Shown one piece after another: positions 1 through 5,978 of a stretch of 5,978 bases of DNA. Where the stretch lies: NCBI GenBank assembly GCA_023429275.1, contig JAEYWB010000611.1:1-5978 (forward strand), written 5' to 3'. Every line of letters starts with the position of its first letter. The first letter of the stretch is position 1. Origin of the DNA: Planctomycetota bacterium. Its GTDB lineage: Bacteria; Planctomycetota; Planctomycetia; Planctomycetales; Planctomycetaceae. Both the position numbers and the translations under genes were made by a program. The notes beneath the pieces are model-generated. The model was given only the letters and a program-made list of their open reading frames with translations, was not told the DNA's origin and did not search any database.

Positions 1-1
1 G

Positions 2-487
2 ATCCTCTTCAAGGGGAAGGTGACGGGAAACATCCAGCGTCAGGATGCGACGCTCCTTCGGAATGTGCAGATCCTCTACGCACCGGTGGCCAAGGCGCTT
101 CAGGTCTTCGACCGGAACGATCTCTCACACGGCAGCGGCAAGGACAACGGCGAGAACGCCGCCTGGCTGGGATGCCGAGAGCTCGACGTAATCCTGGTGA
201 AGGGCCCCGACGGGGAGTCGACGGTCCAGCTTCGCGCCCGCGGTGGCGACGGCGAGGATGCGTCGCTCGAAGGGCGGAAGTTCACGGCCAGCGGCAACGA
301 GGTCCTCTACGACCAGGCGAAGGGGCAGTTCATCCTCCGCGGCCGGGGGACGGACAAGGCGGACATCCACTTTCAGGACCTCCCGGGCCAGCCGACGCGC
401 GACGTCCAGGCTCGCGTGATCGTCTTCGTTCCGTCGCGGCGCGAGCTCGTTCTCGACGGGCTGTCGGCGAGCGGCCAGGCTCCCTGA
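2..487 (+). CDS. OstA/LptA-like envelope protein, C-terminal part (5' end outside window)
   Basis: The frame is open from the first bases of the window (reads I-L-F-K-G-K-V-T-G-N) to TGA at 485-487, so the gene starts upstream. A GTG at 20 lies inside the domain and is probably not the start. About 161 residues are visible. The pattern is that of OstA/LptA-type beta-rich domains: short strands such as FKGKVTG, VQILYAP, LDVILVK, VLYDQAKGQFILRG and ARVIVFVPSRRELVLDG, with repeated alternation of hydrophobic residues and G/D turns. Proteins of this superfamily bind lipopolysaccharide in the periplasm and help carry it to the outer membrane. Planctomycetes encode large divergent versions whose exact role is not settled. 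Assignment rests on pattern resemblance, not a catalytic motif. The signal peptide and N-terminal half cannot be seen. The next gene begins 166 bases later, so co-transcription is uncertain. Confidence 0.6.
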   Translation: MLFKGKVTGNIQRQDATLLRNVQILYAPVAKALQVFDRNDLSHGSGKDNGENAAWLGCRELDVILVKGPDGESTVQLRARGGDGEDASLEGRKFTASGNEVLYDQAKGQFILRGRGTDKADIHFQDLPGQPTRDVQARVIVFVPSRRELVLDGLSASGQAP

Positions 488-533
488 TCCTCTCGCATTC
501 ACAGGGCTGACCGGCAGGATCGCTTCGCAGACT

Positions 534-576
534 CCCGATCGGCCGGAACTGGCTGGCCCTCGTCCGCGTGATCGGG
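534..576. repeat. Weak inverted repeat between the OstA-like and DUF1501 genes
   Basis: CCCGATC (534-540) and GATCGGG (570-576) are perfect 7-base inverted arms separated by 29 bases, and the spacer contains two GGCC palindromes (541-544 and 555-558). It lies 46 bases after the stop of the OstA-like gene and about 80 bases before the DUF1501 start. There is no T-tract, so it is not a classical intrinsic terminator. It could be a factor-dependent 3' end or an operator. A 7-bp arm pair is not rare by chance in GC-rich DNA. Confidence 0.25.
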
Positions 577-653
577 CATGATAAACCCGTGCCGCGGCCC
601 TCGGGGTGGCGGTCGCCGAGCCTCGGTTCCGCCTCCTGCCCCGTGCGTGTCTC

Positions 654-2027
654 ATGCTGCCTCACCGACCGATAGTTCTTCCCCGGAGGAAGGCAATCCA
701 GGCGGGGGGACTCGGGATGCTGGGACTCACGGTTCCCAAGCTCCTTCAGGCCGGGCAGCGCGCGACGTCGCGTCTGCCCGTGCGGGCCAAGTCGGTCATC
801 TTCCTGTTCCAATGGGGTGGACCGAGCCATATCGATACATTCGATCTGAAGCCGAACGCTCCCGACAAGATCCGCGGCGAGTTCAAGCCGATCGCCACCA
901 GCGTCCCGGGTTTGCCCGTCTGCGAGCACCTGCCGCAGATGGCCCGGATGATGGACAAGGTCACGCTGCTGCACGGCCTGCAGCACGACATGACGCACCA
1001 CAACTCCGCCGGTTACTACGCCCTGTCGGGCCGCCGACCGCCATTCAACGATCAGCGGCTCAAGGATACGCTCGACCTGTTCCCCGCCTATGGCTCCGTC
1101 GTCGACGAGCTTCGCCCGAATCCGCAAGGACTGCCGACATTCGTCGCGCATCCCTACACGATTTCGGACGGATCGATTACGCCGGCACAGCACGCGAGCT
1201 TCCTCGGCAAGCGGCACAACCCGCTCCTGATCAAGGCGGACCCGAACGAATCGAATTTCGGCGTCCCCGAGCTGAGCCTCCCCGACGACGTTTCCAGCGA
1301 GCGGCTCGCCCATCGTCGCGACATGCTCGAACTGCTCGACACGCAGATGGCACGGCTCGAATCGGAGACGGTCGCCGGCGTCGATCAGATGTATGACCGG
1401 GCCTACCAGATGCTTCTCGCTCCGAGCGTGCGGGAGGCGTTCGACCTGTCGCGCGAGCCGGACGCCGTCCGCGACCGCTACGGCCGCAACACTTACGGCC
1501 AGAGCTGCCTGCTCGCCAGGCGGCTTGTCGAGTCGGGGGTCAAGTTCGTCAACGTCTACTTCTCCCGGACGATCGGGGGACGACGGGCCGAGGGAGGCTG
1601 GGACACCCACGGCTTCGACAACACGCGGATGTACCCCATCCTGAAGTCGTGGCAGCTTCCGCTCACCGACCAGGCGCTCCCGGCTCTCCTGGGAGATCTC
1701 GAGGAGCGGGGCCTTCTCGACGAAACGCTCGTCGTCTGGATGGGGGAGTTCGGTCGGACGCCGAAGATCAACGCCAACGCGAGCCGGGACCACTGGCCGA
1801 CCTGTTACACGGCCCTGCTCGCTGGGGGAGGCGTGAAGCGGGGAGCGGTCTGCGGAGCCTCGGACCGCAACGGTTCCTACCCCGAGAACCGGCCGATCCG
1901 CCTCGGCGAGCTCGCCGCCACGATGTACCACCTGATGGGGATCGATCCGGCGACCGAGGTCCACGACATGACGGGGCGGCCCTTCCCGATCGCCGATGGT
2001 GAACCGCTGACGGAGATGCTCGCCTGA
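654..2027 (+). CDS. DUF1501 domain-containing protein (alkaline phosphatase/sulfatase-like fold), Tat-exported
   Basis: This is a complete gene of 457 residues, the usual family length. ATG at 654 is preferred because it puts a twin-arginine signal at the N terminus: RR at residues 11-12, then a hydrophobic stretch (AGGLGMLGLTVPKLL). The in-frame GTG at 606 would add 16 residues before it. Neither start has a clear Shine-Dalgarno site. DUF1501 landmarks are in order: FLFQWGGPSHIDTFD (50-64), WDTHGFD (316-322), GEFGRTPKIN (364-373) and SRDHWP (377-382). By analogy with the alkaline phosphatase superfamily, the Asp/His/Glu residues in these motifs probably bind metal; this is inference, and the substrate is unknown. 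The family is greatly expanded in Planctomycetota, often beside DUF1549/DUF1553 cytochrome-c-type genes. No such partner is visible here. A strong hairpin directly follows the stop. Family call is very secure; biochemical role is not. Confidence 0.95.
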   Translation: MLPHRPIVLPRRKAIQAGGLGMLGLTVPKLLQAGQRATSRLPVRAKSVIFLFQWGGPSHIDTFDLKPNAPDKIRGEFKPIATSVPGLPVCEHLPQMARMMDKVTLLHGLQHDMTHHNSAGYYALSGRRPPFNDQRLKDTLDLFPAYGSVVDELRPNPQGLPTFVAHPYTISDGSITPAQHASFLGKRHNPLLIKADPNESNFGVPELSLPDDVSSERLAHRRDMLELLDTQMARLESETVAGVDQMYDRAYQMLLAPSVREAFDLSREPDAVRDRYGRNTYGQSCLLARRLVESGVKFVNVYFSRTIGGRRAEGGWDTHGFDNTRMYPILKSWQLPLTDQALPALLGDLEERGLLDETLVVWMGEFGRTPKINANASRDHWPTCYTALLAGGGVKRGAVCGASDRNGSYPENRPIRLGELAATMYHLMGIDPATEVHDMTGRPFPIADGEPLTEMLA

Positions 2028-2064
2028 GGCGGGAAATCCGACAGCCTGCGGCGGATTTCCTGCC
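2028..2064 (+). terminator. Terminator-like hairpin directly after the DUF1501 stop codon
   Basis: GGCGGGAAATCCG (2028-2040) pairs with CGGATTTCCTGCC (2052-2064) over 13 bp, with an 11-base loop. The only imperfection is one G-T position (a G-U wobble in RNA). The stem begins at the first base after the TGA. No T-run follows, so it is not a canonical Rho-independent terminator. It may stabilise the mRNA 3' end or act with a termination factor. Its orientation suits the upstream gene, and a promoter for the next gene lies about 40 bases downstream. Confidence 0.6.
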
Positions 2065-2101
2065 GGAGTCCTTCAGGGACCGGCTGGAACTTGTATTTCG
2101 G

Positions 2102-2130
2102 CTGACAGGCTCCCGGTTCTGCCATATGAT
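2102..2130 (+). promoter_or_regulatory. Sigma70-type promoter for the 571-residue secreted protein gene
   Basis: CTGACA (2102-2107) matches the -35 consensus TTGACA at 5 of 6 bases. TATGAT (2125-2130) matches the -10 consensus TATAAT at 5 of 6. The spacer is exactly 17 bases. Transcription would begin near 2137 and leave a leader of about 84 bases before ATG 2221. The site sits between the DUF1501 3' hairpin and the next gene, where an independent promoter is expected. It is predicted from sequence only. Confidence 0.6.
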
Positions 2131-2207
2131 CCTGCCCGGCTTTGTCTTTCTTCCCCCGAGACGGACCAAGCACCTCACGTGGTCACTCTCCTCGGACGCT
2201 GTTTGAA

Positions 2208-2212
2208 AAGGA
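2208..2212 (+). promoter_or_regulatory. Ribosome binding site AAGGA deciding the ATG 2221 start
   Basis: AAGGA ends 8 bases before ATG 2221, good Shine-Dalgarno spacing. It abuts or overlaps the alternative ATG at 2212, which therefore cannot use it, and it lies inside the extension that would result from GTG 2179. This favours the 2221 start, which also gives a clean signal peptide. Confidence 0.5.
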
Positions 2213-2220
2213 TGTCGGGT

Positions 2221-3936
2221 ATGTCGATGTTGTTGCGTGGCACAGGGGCCTTGCGAGCCGCGTGCGTAGCGGTGGCGTTTTTCGCGACCGGGCTTCTCTC
2301 GGCCGCCGACCGCGCGCCGGCGGACCGGCTCGCCCCCGGCGGCGCGTCCGTCTTCCTCCAGATCACCGACGGCCCGAAGACCGGGGCGGACTGGAAGAAG
2401 TCCGCTCTCGGCCGGCTTTGGGATTCCTCCGAACTGGCGGAGTTCCGCAAGGAGATCGAAACGAAGTGGGAAGAGGCCTTGAGCGACAGCGCCGATTCCA
2501 AGTTCCCGGTGAAGGAACTCCTCAGCCTCCCGCAGGGTGAAATCGCCCTGGCGGTTCTCCAAGAGGATGGCGGACCGATCGGCGGCGTTCTGCTGCTGGA
2601 ATATGGCGACAAGCAGGCCGCGCTCGACAAGGCGCTCGACGCCCTCGACAAGGCCCTTGAAGAGGAAGAGGCGATCAAGTCGACGGACACCGTCGGCGGG
2701 ACGGAGATCACCGTCTTCTCATTCAAGGACGGCAACGACGACGAAGTCCCTTATAAGCTCGCTTACTGCACCAAGGACGGCTGTGTGCTGTTCGGGACGA
2801 GTACGTCCATCCTGGAAGGGGTCCTCGGCCGCTGGGACGGCAAGGATTCGGACTGCCTCGCTGAAGACGAGATCTACAGCTACATCCAGGCGAAGTCCCG
2901 GCTCGAGAGCTCGACCGCGTCGTCGATGTCCTACTTCATCAGCCCGATCGACCTCGTCCGCGGGGTCCTGGCGTCGAACGAGCAGCTCGCCCTTCAGGGG
3001 GTGATTTTCAATACCTACCTGCAGTCGCTCGGGCTCGGCCAGCTCAAGGGGATCGGCGGCTCGGCCGAGATCGCCCAGGGGGATTACGATTCCTGGGGCC
3101 GGACGGTGATCTATGCCGATCAGCCCGCCAAGGGGATCATGAAGGTCTTCCAGTTCCCGGCGAAGAAGATCTCCGTCCCGAACTGGGTCGGCGAGGAAGT
3201 CTCGCAGTTCAGCACGTTCCACTGGGATTCCGCCGGTGCCTGGAGCGGCATCACGGCCGTGGGGGACGCGATCATGGGACGGCCCGGCAACTTCGCCGCG
3301 ACGATCGACAAGGTGTCGAAGCAGCCGCCGAATGTTCACATCAAGAAGGACGTCATCGATCAGCTCAGCGGCGACGTCACGATCATCTCCAACGGCGTTG
3401 AACTCTCCGACTCCGGCACTCCGCAGGAGAAGCAGGTGATCATGCTGGAGCTCAAGGATGAGTCGAAGATCAAGGAGCTCGTCGACCGCCTGACGGCGTT
3501 GGCCCCGCAGATCGAGAAGCGGGAGTTCGAAGGGACCCCGATTTACGACGTCCCCGGCAACGGTCAGATCGCTCCGAGCCTGGCGGTTGCGAACGGTCAG
3601 TTCCTGTTCAGCACGAACTCGCCGGCGATCGAGTCGGTCCTCCGTTCGAAGACTGCCGACAAGCCCCTCTCCGACAGTGTCGACTTCAAGGCGCTGACCA
3701 AGGGAGTCCCGGATGATGTGTCGTTCTTCACGTTCAGCCGTCTCGACAAGACGCTGGAGGTGTTCTACGAGAGCGCCCGCAAGGGGGACTTCGACGCCGT
3801 GGCCGAAGGGAAGATCGACTTCAAGACCCTCCCCGAGTTCGAGACGATCCGGAAGTACTTCCGGCCGCAGTTCAGCTATGCCATCCCCGACGAAAACGGG
3901 GCCGTGATCGACAGCTACACGCTGCCGCTCAAGTAG
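2221..3936 (+). CDS. Secreted protein of unknown function, DUF3352-like, with internal duplication
   Basis: The protein has 571 residues from ATG 2221, chosen for the AAGGA site 8 bases upstream and a normal N terminus. In-frame alternatives are GTG 2179, ATG 2212 and ATG 2227. Residues 1-12 are the n-region (R6, R12), 13-26 are hydrophobic, and cleavage is likely near LSAA|D (28-29), so it is probably exported by Sec. The mature protein opens with a D-R-L-A-P-G-G-A-S-V-F-L-Q segment typical of DUF3352-like planctomycete proteins. Two related segments follow, about 98-205 and 380-476, each with the order strand, strand plus acidic helix, short strands, then a G-x-x-L-F-x-T strand-helix. The first helix is highly charged (repeated L-D-K-A-L, then EEEE). 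The C terminus (about 540-571) has IRKYFRPQFSYAIPDENG. I see no catalytic motif, lipobox or later membrane segment. It has its own promoter and terminator. The family name is a resemblance call; function is unknown. Confidence 0.85.
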   Translation: MSMLLRGTGALRAACVAVAFFATGLLSAADRAPADRLAPGGASVFLQITDGPKTGADWKKSALGRLWDSSELAEFRKEIETKWEEALSDSADSKFPVKELLSLPQGEIALAVLQEDGGPIGGVLLLEYGDKQAALDKALDALDKALEEEEAIKSTDTVGGTEITVFSFKDGNDDEVPYKLAYCTKDGCVLFGTSTSILEGVLGRWDGKDSDCLAEDEIYSYIQAKSRLESSTASSMSYFISPIDLVRGVLASNEQLALQGVIFNTYLQSLGLGQLKGIGGSAEIAQGDYDSWGRTVIYADQPAKGIMKVFQFPAKKISVPNWVGEEVSQFSTFHWDSAGAWSGITAVGDAIMGRPGNFAATIDKVSKQPPNVHIKKDVIDQLSGDVTIISNGVELSDSGTPQEKQVIMLELKDESKIKELVDRLTALAPQIEKREFEGTPIYDVPGNGQIAPSLAVANGQFLFSTNSPAIESVLRSKTADKPLSDSVDFKALTKGVPDDVSFFTFSRLDKTLEVFYESARKGDFDAVAEGKIDFKTLPEFETIRKYFRPQFSYAIPDENGAVIDSYTLPLK

Positions 3937-3966
3937 CGCTGGACGACGTCGAAGCCATGACCCACG

Positions 3967-3996
3967 AACGGACCGCTGAAAGGCGGTCCGTTTTTT
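3967..3996 (+). terminator. Intrinsic (Rho-independent) terminator
   Basis: The arms AACGGACCGC (3967-3976) and GCGGTCCGTT (3983-3992) form a perfect 10-bp stem with a 6-base loop (TGAAAG). A run of six T's (3991-3996) overlaps the last two paired bases. It starts 30 bases after the stop of the 571-residue protein gene and is a textbook terminator for it. Confidence 0.92.
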
Positions 3997-4289
3997 GCGC
4001 CATCGCCCTTCGGCGCCACGCCGCCGTGACCGGGGCGACGTTCGACGAGGAACCACTTCTGACGTCGCCCCGCAGTGAACGTGATACGGATGCTGCCCCC
4101 CATCTCCCCGGGCGAGCGTCGCCGAGCCTAGATGATTGCGTGTCGGCTGATGGGCCGAATGCGAAAGGAGGCTTTGCTCTCACTGGGACGTTCGTTCGAC
4201 GGCACGGTACTATGGGAGAAAGGCCGTCCCCGGTAAGCTCACGGCGGGGCTGCTGGCCTCAATCTTGACACCCTGGAATGGACTCGGAA
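3997..4289. other. Non-coding gap between terminator and propeller gene
   Basis: I find no convincing gene here on either strand. The open frames crossing it run through the terminator hairpin or lack start signals and family features. It contains a perfect 11-bp inverted repeat (4031-4072), a small 5-bp hairpin (GGCGA/TCGCC, 4111-4123), an AAAGGAGG motif (4164-4171) with no good start after it, a weak -10-like TACTAT (4208-4213) without a matching -35, and nested short arms (AGGCC 4221-4225 with GGCCT 4255-4259; CCCCG 4228-4232 with CGGGG 4245-4249). The promoter of the propeller gene should lie here, but I could not identify a convincing one. Confidence 0.6.
4031..4072. repeat. Perfect 11-bp inverted repeat / hairpin upstream of the propeller gene
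   Basis: CGGGGCGACGT (4031-4041) and ACGTCGCCCCG (4062-4072) are perfect inverted arms around a 20-base loop. The loop can pair further (GAGG with CTTC, one wobble). There is no T-tract on either strand, and a complete terminator already lies 35 bases upstream, so simple termination is not needed here. It could be a structured leader element, an operator or a secondary terminator. Confidence 0.55.
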
Positions 4290-5525
4290 ATGGGACGATT
4301 CGTGCATTGGATCCTGGCCGCCCTGGCGTGGCTTGCCTGTGCCGTGGCCGATGCCGGTGACTGGCCGCAGATCCTTGGCCCCAACCGCAACGGAATTGCC
4401 GCTCCGGACGAAAAACTGGCGAACGTCTGGCGGGGGGCGCCCAAGGTCGTCTGGGAACGGCGCGTCGGTTCCGGATATGCCGGACCGGTCCTCCAGGGGG
4501 ACCGGTTGATCTTGTTTCACCGCGTCGGCGGCGACGAGGTCGTCGAGTGCCTCGAGGCCCGCACGAGCAGGACCGTCTGGCTGCAGAAGTACCCGACGAC
4601 GTTTCATCCCCAGGTGGGCGGAGGGGACGGGCCGCTCTGTACACCGACGATTCAGGGTGACCGCGTCATCACATACGGCGCGCAGGGGGTCCTTTCCTGC
4701 TTCGATCTCAAGGCCGGCACCCCTCTCTGGAGTCGAGAGACCCACAAGGACTTTCAGGCCCAGGAGGGGTATTTCGGCGCGGGGAGCAGTCCGCTCGTCA
4801 TCGGCTCGACTGTGGTCGTCAATGTCGGCGGCGCCCGGGCGAATGCGGGAGTCGTCGGCTTCGATCTCGAGACCTGGAAGACGAAGTGGCAGCAGACGGC
4901 GGAGCAGGGGAGCTACTCCGCCCCGGTCGCGACGACCGTTGAGAAAGTTCCTCGCGTCATCGTCGTCACAAGACTCAAGTGCGTCGGCCTCGACCCCGAG
5001 AACGGCGCAATCTGGTTCCAGTTTCCGTTCGGCTCCCGGGGACCGACGGTCAACGGAGCGACCCCGCTGGTCCTGCCCGGGGGGGAGCTCTTCCTGACGG
5101 CGAGCTACGGCGTCGGAGCGACGCTGGGGCGGCTCAATATCCTCGGATGCGATCCGGTCTATTCCGGTGACGAGATCTTTTCGAGCCAGTACGACACGCC
5201 GATCCACGCGGGAGGTCTTCTCTACGGCATCAACGGCCGCGACGACGTTCCGCCGGCGGACCTGAAGTGCTTTGACCCCATCGCGAGAAAGACCCGCTGG
5301 ACGGAGCAAAGCTTCGGCTACGGCACCTTGATTCATGCCGACGACAAGCTTCTGATCCTGAAGACGGACGGTGATCTTGTGCTGGCTGAGGTGAACCCGG
5401 AGAGGTACGTCGAACTCGGCCGCATGCACCTGTTCAAGACGACAGCCCGCGCACTGCCGGCCTTGGCCCGCGGAATGCTCTTCGCCCGGGATGAAGAGAG
5501 CCTGCGGTGCATTGACCTGCGGTAG
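4290..5525 (+). CDS. Secreted PQQ-like beta-propeller repeat protein
   Basis: The protein has 411 residues from ATG 4290. This start gives a basic signal-peptide n-region (MGR) and a hydrophobic core up to A-D-A (20-22), with cleavage before GDWPQ. The in-frame ATG at 4278 would add the acidic MDSE and is less likely; neither start has a strong ribosome site. The mature protein begins DWPQILGPNRNG, a variant of the DWPQ-x-x-GPNRNG opening common in planctomycete PQQ-like proteins. Blade-type repeats follow, each with a form of P-x-x-x-G-D-x-x-x and a strand ending in a D-x-x-x-x-x-x-x-W turn: about 51-100, 112-155, 165-205, 208-250, 258-300, 302-385 and a closing strand 386-411. Such propellers may act as scaffolds (as in BamB) or bind PQQ in quinoprotein dehydrogenases. 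I see no dehydrogenase motifs, so a scaffold or binding role is more likely. It converges on the minus-strand gene 43 bases away. Confidence 0.9.
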   Translation: MGRFVHWILAALAWLACAVADAGDWPQILGPNRNGIAAPDEKLANVWRGAPKVVWERRVGSGYAGPVLQGDRLILFHRVGGDEVVECLEARTSRTVWLQKYPTTFHPQVGGGDGPLCTPTIQGDRVITYGAQGVLSCFDLKAGTPLWSRETHKDFQAQEGYFGAGSSPLVIGSTVVVNVGGARANAGVVGFDLETWKTKWQQTAEQGSYSAPVATTVEKVPRVIVVTRLKCVGLDPENGAIWFQFPFGSRGPTVNGATPLVLPGGELFLTASYGVGATLGRLNILGCDPVYSGDEIFSSQYDTPIHAGGLLYGINGRDDVPPADLKCFDPIARKTRWTEQSFGYGTLIHADDKLLILKTDGDLVLAEVNPERYVELGRMHLFKTTARALPALARGMLFARDEESLRCIDLR

Positions 5526-5528
5526 ACG

Positions 5529-5542
5529 GGCGGCACGCCGCC
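5529..5542. terminator. Small hairpin between convergent genes
   Basis: GGCGG (5529-5533) and CCGCC (5538-5542) form a 5-bp GC stem with a 4-base CACG loop, four bases after the propeller stop. The 43-base convergent gap leaves little room for anything else, and the symmetric stem could serve both strands. No T-run follows on either strand, so this is a weak call. Confidence 0.3.
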
Positions 5543-5568
5543 ATGAATCGATATCGCGGCCGTCTCGC

Positions 5569-5978
5569 CTACTTCTTGCCGCGAGCTCGTTCGGCCGCAT
5601 CCAGGAGCCATTTCGCAGGCGTTCCCTGAATCGTGACGTCCGCCCCCCCCGGCCGGATCGGAGTTTCACTCTTGGAGGGGGGGAGGGTCATTCCCACGGG
5701 ATTGAGCCGCACCGGAAGATCCGGGAGGTTTGAGAAGCGAAACCGGCCCTCGGCATCGGTCGTGTCCTCCGGCTCAAAGACCGTGGACATCGCCGAGCCC
5801 GGTGTGACGTCGACGAGATTCGCCAGGACAGTCACTCCCGGCAGCGGCGCCCCGGTGTCGTCGAGCACCACCCCGGAGAGGGTCTGGCCGCGACGGAGTC
5901 GAACCTCGGTCGTTCCGCCTGAGGTGAAGCGATGCATCTGGTGCACCCACGGCCCTTTCGCAGGGGCATGCAAGAGGT
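5569..5978 (-). CDS. Carboxypeptidase-regulatory-like domain protein, C-terminal part (5' end outside window)
   Basis: The minus-strand frame is open from the right window edge to its stop at 5569-5571, so the N terminus is missing. A TTG at 5973 reads as an internal Leu and is not a credible start. About 135 residues are visible. The central part matches carboxypeptidase-regulatory-like (CarboxypepD_reg) Ig-type folds: GQTLSGVVLDDTGAPLPGVTV, then T-D-A-E-G-R-F-R-F-S-N-L-P. These are beta-sandwich domains, usually in exported or surface proteins, often as add-ons to larger proteins. The tail after the domain is proline-rich, then a helix (AKWLLDAAERARGKK) with a basic end. Planctomycetes fuse such domains to many partners, so the full product cannot be named. 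The coding strand carries long C and G runs at 5643-5650 and 5677-5683. Confidence 0.8.
   Translation of the reverse strand, partial: LLHAPAKGPWVHQMHRFTSGGTTEVRLRRGQTLSGVVLDDTGAPLPGVTVLANLVDVTPGSAMSTVFEPEDTTDAEGRFRFSNLPDLPVRLNPVGMTLPPSKSETPIRPGGADVTIQGTPAKWLLDAAERARGKK

Noticed and set aside
580..585. GATAAA as a possible -10 box for the DUF1501 gene
   Set aside because: Only 4 of 6 bases match, and the sequence about 17 bases upstream (CCCTCG) bears no resemblance to a -35 box.
330..1964. Minus-strand open frame of 544 codons opposite the DUF1501 gene
   Set aside because: It is the mirror of a clear DUF1501 coding frame in GC-rich DNA. Its translation is Arg/Pro/Gly-rich, low-complexity and has no recognisable domain.
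2719..4056. Minus-strand open frame of 445 codons opposite the secreted protein gene
   Set aside because: It overlaps the coding frame and runs through the intrinsic terminator. Composition is Arg/Leu/Asp-rich, as expected from antisense reading of GC-rich codons.
3957..4268. Plus-strand 103-codon frame in the gap before the propeller gene
   Set aside because: It starts before and reads through the intrinsic terminator and the 11-bp inverted repeat, has no ribosome site, and matches no family I know.
4265..4270. Exact TTGACA (-35 consensus) just before the propeller gene
   Set aside because: A -10 would have to lie near 4288-4293, where the sequence is AAATGG and already overlaps the start codon. 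It is probably a chance match.
4278..4290. Possible lipoprotein signal in the propeller protein (W-L-A-C near the end of the hydrophobic stretch)
   Set aside because: The -3 position is Trp, which does not fit the lipobox, and a normal signal peptidase I site (A-D-A before G-D-W-P) follows directly.
4239..5669. Minus-strand open frame of 476 codons opposite the propeller gene
   Set aside because: It spans the whole PQQ-like gene and overlaps the true minus-strand gene in another frame. It has no domain signature.
1..5978. A new multi-gene defence, mobile or biosynthetic system
   Set aside because: There are no nucleases, transposases, toxin-antitoxin pairs, CRISPR repeats or clustered enzymes. 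The genes are individually spaced envelope or secreted protein genes typical of planctomycete chromosomes.

Overview
The window looks like ordinary chromosome from a GC-rich member of the Planctomycetota (Planctomycetia). This is inferred from the protein families, not from any marker gene. The clues are a Tat-exported DUF1501 protein, a secreted PQQ-like beta-propeller protein whose mature end begins with a variant of the planctomycete DWPQ-x-x-GPNRNG signature, an OstA/LptA-like protein of the kind found in that phylum, and a carboxypeptidase-regulatory-like domain. Clear Shine-Dalgarno sites are mostly absent, which also fits. I see no rRNA, tRNA, CRISPR array, insertion sequence or integrase.

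Layout, left to right. (1) 2-487 (+) is the C-terminal part of an OstA/LptA-like envelope protein, cut by the window edge. (2) A 166-base gap holds one weak inverted repeat. (3) 654-2027 (+) is a complete DUF1501 protein with a twin-arginine signal, followed at once by a 13-bp hairpin. (4) 2028-2220 carries that hairpin and then a good sigma70-type promoter (CTGACA, 17-base spacer, TATGAT). (5) 2221-3936 (+) is a secreted protein of about 571 residues, DUF3352-like at best, with an internal duplication. It ends at a textbook intrinsic terminator (3967-3996). (6) 3937-4289 is a non-coding gap of about 350 bases containing the terminator, a perfect 11-bp inverted repeat and an orphan AAAGGAGG motif. 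(7) 4290-5525 (+) is a secreted PQQ-like beta-propeller protein. (8) 5569-5978 (-) is the C-terminal part of a protein with a carboxypeptidase-regulatory-like (Ig-like) domain. It converges on the propeller gene and is cut by the right window edge.

The four plus-strand genes are separated by 166-353 bases, two of the gaps contain terminator-like hairpins, and one has its own promoter. They are therefore best read as separately transcribed units, not one operon. Their common theme is location: three have export signals, and the two truncated ones belong to families that usually act outside the cytoplasm. I found no new multi-gene system. The points most worth a second look are the internal duplication in the 571-residue protein, the promoter in front of it, the structured gap before the propeller gene, and the DUF1501 gene lacking its usual cytochrome partner on either side within the window.
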